Shown: piece by piece, positions 52,192 through 61,196 of the stretch
How positions within the stretch are numbered: the stretch's first letter is position 1
How the letters are laid out: each line of letters begins with the position of its first letter
The notes under the pieces: generated by a model
Told to the model about the DNA's origin: nothing
Database searches by the model: none
The model's input: the letters and a program-made list of their open reading frames with translations, nothing else
Position numbers and translations under genes: made by a program
Source: Sphaerothrix epifaneia
GTDB lineage: Bacteria > Cyanobacteriota > Cyanobacteriia > Phormidesmidales > Phormidesmidaceae
DNA length: 64,000 nucleotides
NCBI RefSeq assembly: GCF_042788235.1
Contig: NZ_JBHZOL010000008.1
Span: forward strand, 1-64,000
Direction: 5' to 3'

Positions 52192-54384
52192 GTGCAGCAG
52201 TTTCTGAAGCGTCGTCGATTTTTACAGCTAACGGGGGCGACGCTGACGACGCTGGGGATGGCGTCTCTTCAGCAGCGCTATAGTCAGGCGCAAACAACGC
52301 CCCGGCGGTTAGCTTTGCTGGTAGGGATTAATCGTTATCCCACAACGCCGTTGCAGGGATGTGTGACGGATGTGCAACTACAGCGATCGCTGCTGATCCA
52401 TCGCTTTGGCTTTGATCCAGCCGATATTAAAGTGCTAACTGACGAAGCAGCAACCCGAACAGGCATTTTGGCAGCGTTTGAAACCCATCTGATTCAGCAA
52501 GCCCGTCCTGGCGATGTGGTGGTTTTTCACTACTCTGGCCACGGCGCTAAAGTGAGAGATCCCCAACCGCTGCCGAACCAGCCTTTTAACAGTACCCTGG
52601 TGCCAATTGACAGCCCTGACCCTATCGGCGGGCGATCGCGTGGCGAAACCGTTTCAGATATTACTGGGCAAACGCTGTTTTTGCTAATGCAGGCTTTAGC
52701 GACTGACCAGGTTACCGTGGTTTTAGACAGTTGCTACTCTGGTGGCGGCAAACGAGGCACCTTAACCGTGCGATCGCTGCCCGATAGCTCAGAAGTGCCT
52801 CGCCCTAGTGATTTGGAACTAGACTATCAAAACCGCTGGCTAGCTCAGTTGCAAATCTCTCCAGAAGCGCTGGCTCAACAACGCCAAGCGGGGGTTGCTA
52901 AAGGGTTTGTCATCACCTCGGCTGGCCCTAACCAGCTAGCTGTAGATGCCAACTTTGGCGATTTTTCGGCGGGGGCTTTTACTTATTTGCTGACGCGCTA
53001 CCTTTGGCAGCAGGTGGGCAATGAACCCGTACAACAGGCGATCGCCAATATTGGGCGCAGTACCCAAAGTCTGGCAATGGAGTTTTCGCGCATTATCCAA
53101 GAGCCAGAGTTTGAGGCCAACGTCACTGCCGACAAAACTAACGCTCCTCTCTATTTTGTGCCGCATCAAACACCGCCAGCCGAAGCCGTCATTACTCAAG
53201 CCCAAGGCAACCAGGTCAAGATTTGGTTAGGCGGCATTGATCCCCGCAGTTTAGACGCCTTTGGTGAGGCAACCCGCTTTAGTGCGCTCAATGCCAGGGG
53301 AGAACCCTTGGCTCAGGTGAAAATCTTGACCCGGCAGGGGTTAGAGGCCGAAGGTGAGCTGTTAGAAACGCGCCAAATTGCTCACCTGCAACCTGGCCTT
53401 TTGCTGCAAGAGACGGTGCGGGCTATCCCCGAAAACATTCACCTCAAAATTGGGGTCTTGACTGAATATCTGGCCGAAACGCGATCGCTGCTCGCTCCCC
53501 TGCCCCGGTTAGAAGCCGTCGCAGCCGACCAACCGCACGACTATTTTCTCGGTCGTCTGACGACTGAAGGGCAGGCACTCCCAGAGGAAGCGCTTCTCCC
53601 ACCTGTAGGTGCCTGGGGTTTGTTTTTGCCCGGTCGTGACTTAGTGCCCCACTCTTTTGGTCTGGCCGATGAATCGTTGACAGCCGCGATCGCACGGCTG
53701 ACCCCCAAATTCAAACTGCTGCTAGCCACCCATATTTTGAAGCTGTTGCTAAACCCCAACGCTTCTCGGTTAAACGTGGTTACTGCTCTGCGCCGAATCG
53801 ATGGCGGCGGCGAGGCAACGGCTTCAGAAGTAACCGTTCGCAGTCGGGGCAGCGCTGCTGTCAACCCCTACCGAGGAATTTTGCAGATACCAATTGGCGC
53901 AGAAATTGAGTTTGAAGTGCAAAACTTTGAACCGAGAGATTTGTTTATTAGCTTGTTGGTGATTACACCCGCAGCGGATCTACTGCTGATTTATCCCAAC
54001 ACCTGGTCGGCTCCAACCGAAGCAGCGCGGGTGCAAGCAGGTGAACATCTGCGGATTCCCGAACCTGGGCGCGATCGCTTTCGCCTGATCGTAGAAGCGC
54101 CCGTTGGTATGGTGGAAGTATTGGCGATCGCCAGCGCCGCTCCTTTAAGAAATGCACTACAGGTTTTGAGTGCCTTAGGAGCCCGTCGAGGACTCCGTGA
54201 TGGTGAACCTGCTGCTGCTGACGATGCCCTTTTAGACTTAGCCGATAACTTGCTGCTGGATTTTCATACCAGTGCTGGCCGTCGTGGCCTTGGGGTTACC
54301 GCCTCGGACACGGTTCGACAAATTGATATGCGAGACTTAGCGGCTTTTTCCCTCATGTTTGAAGTTGTTGATGAAACCTTATGA
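52192..54384 (+). CDS. Tat-exported caspase-family protein (orthocaspase-like)
   Basis: A 730-residue protein with a GTG start and AAGGA 11 nt upstream. The N-terminus has a twin-arginine signal (RRRFLQ, residues 7-12, then a hydrophobic stretch and an A-rich site near 33). The peptidase C14 domain (about 38-330) keeps both catalytic residues: His117 in HYSGHGAKV and Cys181 in VVLDSCYSGGG. The C-terminal part (about 580-680) resembles a DUF4384 domain (EIEFEVQNFEPRDLFISLLVITPAADLLLIYPN). Export of an active caspase fold implies an extracytoplasmic target. It is coupled to the next gene by an ATGA overlap. Confidence 0.87.
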   Translation: MQQFLKRRRFLQLTGATLTTLGMASLQQRYSQAQTTPRRLALLVGINRYPTTPLQGCVTDVQLQRSLLIHRFGFDPADIKVLTDEAATRTGILAAFETHLIQQARPGDVVVFHYSGHGAKVRDPQPLPNQPFNSTLVPIDSPDPIGGRSRGETVSDITGQTLFLLMQALATDQVTVVLDSCYSGGGKRGTLTVRSLPDSSEVPRPSDLELDYQNRWLAQLQISPEALAQQRQAGVAKGFVITSAGPNQLAVDANFGDFSAGAFTYLLTRYLWQQVGNEPVQQAIANIGRSTQSLAMEFSRIIQEPEFEANVTADKTNAPLYFVPHQTPPAEAVITQAQGNQVKIWLGGIDPRSLDAFGEATRFSALNARGEPLAQVKILTRQGLEAEGELLETRQIAHLQPGLLLQETVRAIPENIHLKIGVLTEYLAETRSLLAPLPRLEAVAADQPHDYFLGRLTTEGQALPEEALLPPVGAWGLFLPGRDLVPHSFGLADESLTAAIARLTPKFKLLLATHILKLLLNPNASRLNVVTALRRIDGGGEATASEVTVRSRGSAAVNPYRGILQIPIGAEIEFEVQNFEPRDLFISLLVITPAADLLLIYPNTWSAPTEAARVQAGEHLRIPEPGRDRFRLIVEAPVGMVEVLAIASAAPLRNALQVLSALGARRGLRDGEPAAADDALLDLADNLLLDFHTSAGRRGLGVTASDTVRQIDMRDLAAFSLMFEVVDETL

Positions 54385-55256
54385 AACAGGCTTATTTATG
54401 GATTGCTGGCGTAGTAGGGTCGGCAGCGGTCGCAGGGGGCGGTATTGCCCTGATGCAGTCTCAACCTGAAGCGATCGCCCCTGAAGACTCCGCAGTTGTG
54501 ACCCCGACTACACCCTCAACCCCCACTCAGGAGGTGCCGTCTGAACCGGAAACAGCCGCCCCCCGGCCCGATCCTAAACTCTCTGACTTTCCTCACAAAC
54601 GGCTAGAGCTAACCGACGAAGTGCCCGCTGGCAGCGAATTTGATCAGTTTCGCGATCGCCTGCAACAAGCCATTCAAGCCCGAGATGAGGCGTTTATTCG
54701 ATCTCTATTGCCGCCGGATGGTCTGTTTTATGGCTTTGGCGGGCCGATGAATATCGAGGATATGGACTTAAATATAGACGACGGCTGGTTTTGGCAAGTT
54801 CTAGAAAAAATGATGGCTCTAGAAAGCTGCGAACCCAGTGACTACCCACCCGTTGAAGCAGGCAACCCAGTTTGGGTGTGCCCCAACACCACCCAAGCAT
54901 TTTACCGGCAGTATCCTGACCCCGAAACCGCGCCAGGAGACGAATATGAGTTCAGCACGATCATGGTTATGGGCAATAACGTCAACGTTCGCGCCGCCGC
55001 CAACACTAATTCTGCCGTTGTCGGTATTTTGTCAAACGAGCTAGTTGAATTTGATCAGGCAACCGCTAGCCGTCTCTACCAAGACAGCCCAGACAGCATG
55101 CCAGATGAGCTAGAAAGCTGGACGCCTATTATTTTGCCTAATGATGTTCGAGGCTATGTGTACAGCCGTTATGCCTACGCGCCGCTTGATCCCAGAGGGC
55201 TTTTTGAAAACGTCAACGGCCAGTGGCAGCTTATTCGGGTTTTGGCTGGCGATTAA
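54381..55256 (+). CDS. Exported protein with SH3-like C-terminus
   Basis: A 291-residue protein whose ATG overlaps the caspase stop (ATGA, 54381-54384). An uncleaved or cleaved N-terminal hydrophobic segment (residues 5-25) is followed by a Thr/Pro/Glu-rich linker (26-66), a domain of unknown type (about 75-165, DQFRDRLQQAIQARDEAFIRSLLPPDG) and a bacterial SH3-like region (about 195-275, GNNVNVRAAANTNSAVVGILSN through GYVYSRYAY). Bacterial SH3 domains often bind cell wall. Tight coupling suggests it works with the caspase-like protein, perhaps as a localiser or inhibitor; this is inference. Confidence 0.78.
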   Translation: MKQAYLWIAGVVGSAAVAGGGIALMQSQPEAIAPEDSAVVTPTTPSTPTQEVPSEPETAAPRPDPKLSDFPHKRLELTDEVPAGSEFDQFRDRLQQAIQARDEAFIRSLLPPDGLFYGFGGPMNIEDMDLNIDDGWFWQVLEKMMALESCEPSDYPPVEAGNPVWVCPNTTQAFYRQYPDPETAPGDEYEFSTIMVMGNNVNVRAAANTNSAVVGILSNELVEFDQATASRLYQDSPDSMPDELESWTPIILPNDVRGYVYSRYAYAPLDPRGLFENVNGQWQLIRVLAGD

Positions 55257-55276
55257 GCAGCGATCGCTTTTGGGCT

Positions 55277-56707
55277 TTAGACCACAGGCTTTTTTTGCAT
55301 CTGCCAGGTTTTAGCCAAAATAGCCGCCCCAGCCACTAAAACCAAAGCCCCCGCTCGGAATGTCCACTGTACCCCCATGACAATGGCAGTCGCAGTCGCT
55401 TGCGTCACTTCGGTCGCGTCTGTATGCGCTAAAGTGACCAGGGCAAAAAGGGTCGCCATTAAAGATAGCCCCGTTGTTTGCCCCAACGTCCGCGATAGCG
55501 AAAGTAACCCAGAGGCAATACCAATTCGTTCTGGCGGTGCTTCCCCCATAATGGCGCTGTTGTTGGGCGATTGAAACATACCCAAACCCACCCCAAACGG
55601 AGCCACACGCCAGATGTAGCCCCAATCGGTCAACTCAGCCCCAAAAGTGCTGATCAGCAAGCTACCGACCGTCATCAATCCCAGCCCCATTAAACTGATG
55701 GGTCGAGAACCCAAGCGATCCGACAAATAGCCTGACAACGGTGCCACCAAGCCCCCCAACACTGGCGAAACCGCTAGCAGCAGCCCTACATGGCGGGGGC
55801 GATAGCCCAACACCAATTCCAGATAAAACGGCAAGATAAAAATCGTGCCTGCAATCACAATAAAAACCAGCACACCCGCCAGCAAGCTAAGGCTGAAGTA
55901 CTGATTACGAAACAAAGCCAAATCAACAATGGGGTTGGGCGTTTTGGTTTCTACCCAAAGAAAGAGCAACAGCCCCACAACTGTAATAACGAGCAAAGCC
56001 CAGGGCAGCAGTTGGTCAAACCCTTGCTCTTGGCCTTCTGTCATCCCTACAGAAAAGGCAATTAAAACCCCTGTTAGCAGCAAAGCCCCAAGCCAGTCAA
56101 AGCGCTGATGCTGGGTGGGTTGACTGACGCTGGGCAAACTGCGGGCAATCACCAAACTGGCAAAAAGTCCCACTGGCAAATTCACCCAAAAAATCATCCG
56201 CCAGCCTGTCCAATCGAGCAGTAAGCCGCCGACCGTTGGCCCTAGGGCAATCCCTAACGAAACAACCGCCCCAATGATGCCCAGTGCCCGCCCCCGCTCT
56301 TGGCGGGGAAAAATTTCGGTGATGATAGCAGCGCCTAAGGCCGAAATCATCACAGCGCCCGCGCCTTGCAAAGAACGAAAGGCAATCAGCCAACCCACCG
56401 AAGGCGAAAGGCCACAAAGCCCTGAGCTAATGGTAAAAACCACTAACCCACCTAGATAAAGGGGCTTTTTGCCAATCAAGTCGCCCCAGCGAGCCGCACC
56501 TAGCACCAACGCATTGATCACCAGCAAGTAGCTCAGCACCACCCACTGCACGGTGCTAAACTGCGTTTCAAACACTCGCACAAAGGTAGGTAGGGCTACA
56601 TTGACAATGCTGGTATCTAGGGTGAACATCAGCACCCCCAATCCAATGCCCAGCATGACCCACCACCGAGCAGTGGCTTGAGAGTCGGACAGCGTAGACG
56701 GCTTCAC
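55277..56707 (-). CDS. MFS exporter, DHA2 (EmrB/QacA) family
   Basis: A 476-residue inner-membrane proton antiporter with about 14 transmembrane segments. The DHA2 signature LDTSIVNVALPTF is in the first segment, AARWGDLIGKKPLYLGG is the loop 2-3 motif A, and GPTVGGLLLDWTGWRMIFWVNLPVGL is the motif C region. The start is GTG. Substrates of such exporters range from drugs to metabolites and cannot be told here. It is convergent with the SH3-like gene, 20 nt between stops. Confidence 0.9.
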   Translation of the reverse strand: MKPSTLSDSQATARWWVMLGIGLGVLMFTLDTSIVNVALPTFVRVFETQFSTVQWVVLSYLLVINALVLGAARWGDLIGKKPLYLGGLVVFTISSGLCGLSPSVGWLIAFRSLQGAGAVMISALGAAIITEIFPRQERGRALGIIGAVVSLGIALGPTVGGLLLDWTGWRMIFWVNLPVGLFASLVIARSLPSVSQPTQHQRFDWLGALLLTGVLIAFSVGMTEGQEQGFDQLLPWALLVITVVGLLLFLWVETKTPNPIVDLALFRNQYFSLSLLAGVLVFIVIAGTIFILPFYLELVLGYRPRHVGLLLAVSPVLGGLVAPLSGYLSDRLGSRPISLMGLGLMTVGSLLISTFGAELTDWGYIWRVAPFGVGLGMFQSPNNSAIMGEAPPERIGIASGLLSLSRTLGQTTGLSLMATLFALVTLAHTDATEVTQATATAIVMGVQWTFRAGALVLVAGAAILAKTWQMQKKPVV

Positions 56708-56865
56708 AAATTACCTCGTCGCGATCGCGCCACTGAAATGGCAATATTCGTTAAATAGATAAAACTATTCAAGCCGATTATGGCCGCGATCGCCTCCAAC
56801 CTGAGAGTGAAGGCTGGGGTTTAAGCGATCGCTCTAGCCACTCAGGTTGAAACCGTCAAACTGCT

Positions 56866-56926
56866 TGCTAAAAGCCGCTGACAAAAAATCTTTCATTTTG
56901 CCCTCTGCCCTCCGCTTCTTGCCTTG
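56866..56926 (+). repeat. Dispersed intergenic repeat, copy D
   Basis: Reads GCTAAAAGCCGCTGACAAAA, then a pyrimidine-rich run with CTTTCATTTTGCC, CTCTGCC and CTCCGCTTCTTGCC. Same block order as copies A, B, C and E. It lies between the MFS gene and the epimerase. Confidence 0.6.
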
Positions 56927-56954
56927 AGCGGACCTGATCAGACTTTAGCGGCGT

Positions 56955-57956
56955 TTAAGCATAGTAAGTCTGGTACCAGCGCACAAAGTTTTGAATACCA
57001 ACTTCTAGCGGTGTATCAGGGCGAAATCCTACATCCGCCATCAGATCATCGACATCGGCATAGGTTGCTGGCACATCGCCCGGTTGCATGGGTCGAAAAA
57101 TCTTTTCGGCTGGTTTGCCCATTGCCGTTTCAATCACTTCAATGAAACGCATTAGCTCAACCGGATTGTGATTGCCGATGTTGTAAATTTTGTACGGTGC
57201 CTGGGTATTTAAGCCAGCAGCGATCGCAGCTTCTAGCGTCGGCGGTTGCGGTGGCTGTCGCATTACCCGCACCACCCCTTCAACCACGTCGTCAATATAG
57301 GTGAAGTCGCGCTTCATTTTGCCGTGGTTGTAAACTTCAATGGGCTGGTCGTGGGCGATCGCCTGCACAAACTTAAAGTAAGCCATATCCGGACGTCCCC
57401 AAGGGCCATAGACCGTAAAAAACCGCAGCCCGGTCATAGGTAGGCTATATAAATGGCTATAAGCATGAGCCATTAGCTCATTAGCCTTTTTGGTAGCCGC
57501 ATAGAGAGACACCGGGCGATCGACATTGTCAGTCACGGCAAACGGCACCTGGCGATTTGCCCCATAAACCGAGCTAGAAGAGGCAAAAACTAAATGAGCC
57601 ACATGCGTGTGGCGACAGCCTTCTAGTAAATTGATAAAGCCGCTGAGGTTGCTATCGGAGTAGGCGTAGGGATTTTTGATCGAATAGCGAACGCCTGCTT
57701 GAGCCGCCAGATGTACCACAGCATCGAACGAGTGCTGCTCAAACAGCTCAATCATACCCTGGCGATCGGCTAAGTCTAATTGCTGAAAAGTAAAGCTGGT
57801 GTGAGGCAAAAGCTGGGCTAAGCGATCTTTTTTGAGCTGTACATCATAGTAATCATTGAGATTGTCAATGCCATAGACCGTTTCGCCCTCAGCCAACAGT
57901 CGCTGGCTTAAAAAAAAGCCCACAAAGCCCGCGGCCCCAGTCACCAAAACGTTCAT
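56955..57956 (-). CDS. NAD-dependent epimerase, UDP-glucuronate 4-epimerase type
   Basis: A 333-residue extended short-chain dehydrogenase/reductase. The NAD-binding GAAGFVG is at 7-13, and the catalytic Tyr152 and Lys156 lie in SLYAATKKANE. The segments DNLNDYYDVQLKKDRL and YGPWGRPDMAYFKFVQAI match the UDP-glucuronate 4-epimerase group that makes UDP-galacturonate for surface polysaccharides. Other nucleotide sugars are possible. Divergent from psaD, and no other polysaccharide gene is adjacent. Confidence 0.86.
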   Translation of the reverse strand: MNVLVTGAAGFVGFFLSQRLLAEGETVYGIDNLNDYYDVQLKKDRLAQLLPHTSFTFQQLDLADRQGMIELFEQHSFDAVVHLAAQAGVRYSIKNPYAYSDSNLSGFINLLEGCRHTHVAHLVFASSSSVYGANRQVPFAVTDNVDRPVSLYAATKKANELMAHAYSHLYSLPMTGLRFFTVYGPWGRPDMAYFKFVQAIAHDQPIEVYNHGKMKRDFTYIDDVVEGVVRVMRQPPQPPTLEAAIAAGLNTQAPYKIYNIGNHNPVELMRFIEVIETAMGKPAEKIFRPMQPGDVPATYADVDDLMADVGFRPDTPLEVGIQNFVRWYQTYYA

Positions 57957-58272
57957 TTTGCACCTACTCCCGACTTTGAATGCTGGCCTGTGTCTAGATG
58001 GTGGCTAGCAAGCCTTGCCTGCCAGCGCTGATAGCTTCCTCACTATAGCGATAGCCATCGTGAGACTCCTAGCTATTGACGACAAGTTAATCGTTTTTTG
58101 ATAGTTGGCTTTACAGCACCTAAGTAAATGTGCGGATTGAGCGCCAGCCCCCGCTGCCACCCATCCATCCAAGTGATAAGGAAAATTTCTGTAAAAGTTC
58201 GTCACAAAGTCGATAAATTGAGTAACTTCGGGTGATACGATTCCGAACAAAAGGTTGAGAGATAGGATTCAA
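57957..58272. other. Divergent region with psaD leader
   Basis: About 315 bases upstream of psaD. It is A+T-rich toward the gene, as expected for a highly expressed photosystem promoter. A TTTACA half-site near 58110 loosely resembles one half of an HLR1 (RpaB) motif but no proper pair was found. A minus-strand frame at 58005-58250 is not considered a gene. Confidence 0.4.
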
Positions 58273-58701
58273 ATGGCAGAAGAACTGACTGGAAAAACTC
58301 CTATATTCGGCGGTAGCACTGGCGGCCTCCTAACCAAAGCGGAAGTTGAAGAAAAGTACGCAATCACCTGGACTAGCCCCAAAGAGCAAGTCTTTGAAAT
58401 GCCAACAGGCGGGGCTGCCATCATGAACGAAGGCGAGAACCTCTTGTATCTGTCTCGTAAAGAGCAGTGCATTGCATTAGGGGCGCAACTACGCACCAAG
58501 TTCAAGCCGAGAATGGACGACTATAAGATTTATCGCATTTTCCCCAATGGAGAAACTCAGTATCTCCACCCGGCTGATGGCGTCTTCCCTGAAAAGGTGA
58601 ACGAAGGCCGCGACTATTACGGCAAAAAAGACCGCAAGATTGGCGACAACCCCAATCCCGCAACCATCAAGTTCAGTGGCAGCGAACCTTACGAGGTTTA
58701 G
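58273..58701 (+). CDS. psaD: Photosystem I subunit II (PsaD)
   Basis: A 142-residue stromal/cytoplasmic subunit of photosystem I that docks ferredoxin. It starts at the ATG 58273, giving MAEELTGKTPIFGGSTGGLLTKAEVEEKYAITWTS; a TTG six codons upstream is not preferred. Conserved blocks are KEQVFEMPTGGAAIMNEGENLLYLSRKEQCIALG, RTKFKPRMDDYKIYRIFPNGETQYLHPADGVFPEKVN and NPNPATIKFSG. It is monocistronic with its own terminator. Confidence 0.99.
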   Translation: MAEELTGKTPIFGGSTGGLLTKAEVEEKYAITWTSPKEQVFEMPTGGAAIMNEGENLLYLSRKEQCIALGAQLRTKFKPRMDDYKIYRIFPNGETQYLHPADGVFPEKVNEGRDYYGKKDRKIGDNPNPATIKFSGSEPYEV

Positions 58702-58745
58702 TTTCACTGAGCGGCTAAATTGACTTATCCTCAAGTCAACCCTCA

Positions 58746-58766
58746 GGGCACGGCAATGCCGTGCCC
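58746..58766 (+). terminator. Terminator after psaD
   Basis: GGGCACGGCA and TGCCGTGCCC pair around a single A (effective loop of five), followed by TTGTTGC. It separates psaD from trpE. Confidence 0.7.
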
Positions 58767-58790
58767 TTGTTGCACTTAGTAGTAATTGGC

Positions 58791-60323
58791 ATGATTTTCC
58801 CAGATCTGAATCAGTTTTCTCAGCTTGCTCAGCAAGGAAACTTTATTCCGGTGTATCAAGAATGGGCTGCGGATCTCGATACACCCGTTTCAGCCTGGTA
58901 TAAAGTCTGCGCGGGTCAGCCCTATAGCTTTTTGTTGGAGTCTGTTGAGGGGGGCGAAAACTTAGGCCGCTACAGTTTACTGGGTTGCGACCCGTTGTGG
59001 ATTCTGGCCAGTCGGGGCGATCGCACCACCCAAACCTACCGCGATGGATCGGTTCAGGTTTTTGAGGGCAACCCGTTTGAACATTTGCAGCAGTGCCTCG
59101 CCCCTTATCAGCCTGTCAAGCTACCCCAGTTGCCACCGGGCATTGGCGGACTGTTTGGCTTTTGGGGCTACGAGCTAATTCGCTGGATTGAACCAACGGT
59201 TCCTATCTATGAGCCAACGGCGGACGATTTACCCGACGGCCTTTGGATGCAGGTAGATAGTCTACTTATTTTTGACCAGGTTAAGCGCAAAATCTGGGTG
59301 ATTGCCTACGCCGATATCCGCCAAAGCAAAGATTTAGCCCAGGCTTATCAGCAAGCTTGCGATCGCGTGGAGCAGCTAGTTGACAAGCTACAGATGCCGC
59401 TGAGCCGCAAGGATTCGCTGCTGACTTGGGCAGCGCCAGGGAGTGTAGACATCCAGCCGTTAGCCTACACCAGCAACCGCACCCCAGAAGAGTTTTGTGC
59501 CAGCGTCGAAAAGGCCAAAACCCACATTCAAGCGGGCGATATTTTTCAAGTGGTGATCTCGCAGCGGCTTTCAACCGCTTATCAGGGCGATCCCTTCAGC
59601 CTCTACCGTTCTTTGCGCTTGATCAATCCATCGCCTTATATGGCGTACTTTCACTTTCACGACTGGCAGATTATTGGCTCTAGTCCAGAAGTGATGGTTA
59701 AAGCCGATCAGGGGGCTAGCCCAGATGCGCCGATGGTTGCTACAGTGCGCCCCATTGCCGGAACGCGGCCACGGGGCAAAACCCCCCAGGAAGATGCCGC
59801 ATTAGCGCAAGATCTGCTGCAAGATCCTAAAGAAATTGCCGAGCATGTCATGTTGGTAGATTTGGGTCGCAATGATTTAGGCCGGGTTTGCCTCAGCGGT
59901 AGCGTCCGTGTAGATGAGCTGATGGTGATTGAGCGCTATTCCCATGTGATGCACATCGTTAGCAACGTGATTGGTGAACTCTCACCCGATAAGACGGCTT
60001 GGGATTTGCTCAAGGCTTGCTTTCCGGCAGGAACCGTCAGCGGTGCGCCCAAAATTCGGGCAATGCAAATTATTCACGATCTAGAGCCTTGTCGGCGGGG
60101 GCCATATTCTGGCGTATATGGTTACTACGATTTTGAAGGCCAGCTCAATACGGCCATTACCATCCGGACGATGGTGGTACGGCAGCAGGCAGATGGCAGT
60201 TCGCAGGTGAGCGTTCAGGCTGGGGCGGGTCTGGTTGCCGACTCAGCGCCCGAGCGAGAATATCAAGAAACGCTCAACAAAGCTAAAGGGATGCTAGAGG
60301 CCATTCGCAGTTTGCAAGTATAG
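58791..60323 (+). CDS. trpE: Anthranilate synthase component I
   Basis: About 510 residues from the ATG at 58791, which gives MIFPDLNQFSQLAQQGNFIPVYQEW; the open frame starts ten codons earlier without a conserved extension. The tryptophan feedback motif LLES lies in SFLLESVEGGENLGRYSLLG, and the chorismate-binding C-terminal half has VQAGDIFQVVISQRLS-like AGDIFQVVISQRL, PSPYMAYFHFHDWQIIGSSPEVMV, PIAGTRPRGKT, MLVDLGRNDLGRV and FPAGTVSGAPKIRAMQII. It makes anthranilate in tryptophan synthesis with TrpG, not present here. A phytol-kinase-like gene follows after 3 nt. Confidence 0.96.
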   Translation: MIFPDLNQFSQLAQQGNFIPVYQEWAADLDTPVSAWYKVCAGQPYSFLLESVEGGENLGRYSLLGCDPLWILASRGDRTTQTYRDGSVQVFEGNPFEHLQQCLAPYQPVKLPQLPPGIGGLFGFWGYELIRWIEPTVPIYEPTADDLPDGLWMQVDSLLIFDQVKRKIWVIAYADIRQSKDLAQAYQQACDRVEQLVDKLQMPLSRKDSLLTWAAPGSVDIQPLAYTSNRTPEEFCASVEKAKTHIQAGDIFQVVISQRLSTAYQGDPFSLYRSLRLINPSPYMAYFHFHDWQIIGSSPEVMVKADQGASPDAPMVATVRPIAGTRPRGKTPQEDAALAQDLLQDPKEIAEHVMLVDLGRNDLGRVCLSGSVRVDELMVIERYSHVMHIVSNVIGELSPDKTAWDLLKACFPAGTVSGAPKIRAMQIIHDLEPCRRGPYSGVYGYYDFEGQLNTAITIRTMVVRQQADGSSQVSVQAGAGLVADSAPEREYQETLNKAKGMLEAIRSLQV

Positions 60324-60326
60324 AGG

Positions 60327-61046
60327 ATGGTATTGGTTCAAAACGCGCTGGCAACTTTGCTGACGTTTGCGATCGCCCTCAGTTGGCTACAACTGATGAA
60401 TCGTTTGGCGTATCGCGCTCTGCTAGCGCAAACCCTCAGCCGCAAAATCATTCATATTGGCACAGGGCCACTGTTTGTCCTTTGTTGGCCGTTTTTTAGC
60501 GCCTCAGGTGAAGCCCGTTACTGGGCAGCGCTGGTGCCACTGGCGATTACGCTCAAGTTTTTGGCAATTGGTCTGGGCTGGCTAAAGGACGAAGCCGCCG
60601 TCAAATCAATGACTCGTCAGGGCAACCCGCGCGAAATTTTGCGGGGGCCGCTGTATTACGGTCTGGTGTTTGTGGCTTGTACGCTGCTATTCTGGCGCAG
60701 TTCGCCAGCAGGCATACTAGCGCTGATGATGATGTGCGGCGGCGATGGGCTAGCGGATGTGGTGGGTCGCCGTTGGGGTCGCCACAAACTCCCTTTGAGT
60801 GCTGAAAAAAGCTGGATCGGCTCAGGCGCTATGCTGCTCGGTAGTTGGGGGCTAGGCTGGAGCATGGTAGCGCTTTTTGCCGCCCTCGGCTACTTTCAGC
60901 TATCGCAAACACCGCTACAACTAGGAAGCTTAATCGGCGCGATCGCTTTGGTGGCTACGGGCGTAGAAGCATTGCCCTTTCGCGATATCGATAACCTAAC
61001 CTTGACATTGACCGTAGCCGGACTGGCTCAGTGGCTCCTGACATAG
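60327..61046 (+). CDS. Phytol/dolichol kinase-like membrane protein (VTE5 family)
   Basis: A 239-residue integral membrane protein with about six segments. It matches the CDP-alcohol/phytol kinase family: RKIIHIGTGPLFVLCWPFF near residue 40 and the CGGDGLADVVGRRWGRHKLPLSAEKSWIGS nucleotide-binding region near 130-160. Plant and cyanobacterial VTE5 phosphorylate phytol freed from chlorophyll, feeding tocopherol synthesis. Its ATG is 3 nt after the trpE stop with GAGG, so the two are co-transcribed. Exact substrate (phytol, farnesol or other) is not resolved. Confidence 0.83.
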   Translation: MVLVQNALATLLTFAIALSWLQLMNRLAYRALLAQTLSRKIIHIGTGPLFVLCWPFFSASGEARYWAALVPLAITLKFLAIGLGWLKDEAAVKSMTRQGNPREILRGPLYYGLVFVACTLLFWRSSPAGILALMMMCGGDGLADVVGRRWGRHKLPLSAEKSWIGSGAMLLGSWGLGWSMVALFAALGYFQLSQTPLQLGSLIGAIALVATGVEALPFRDIDNLTLTLTVAGLAQWLLT

Positions 61047-61076
61047 CCGCAGTCACCCGGTAAAGGCTCTCACAGG

Positions 61077-61136
61077 GCTGCAAGCCACTGACAAAAAAGC
61101 TTTCCTTCCGCCCTCAGCCCTCGGCCTTCTACTTTT
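61077..61136 (+). repeat. Dispersed intergenic repeat, copy E
   Basis: Reads GCAAGCCACTGACAAAAAAG, then CTTTCCTTCCGCCC, TCAGCCCTCGGCCTTCT. Same block order as copies A-D. It lies 30 nt after the phytol-kinase-like stop. Confidence 0.6.
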
Positions 61137-61196
61137 AACAATAACTGTCACACTTTGGCAACTTAGGACACTCTGTAATAGGAGGTTCAACGCCCT

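Noticed and set aside
58095..58230. Possible HLR1 (RpaB) site before psaD
   Set aside because: Only a single TTTACA-like half-site; no correctly spaced second half was found on either strand.
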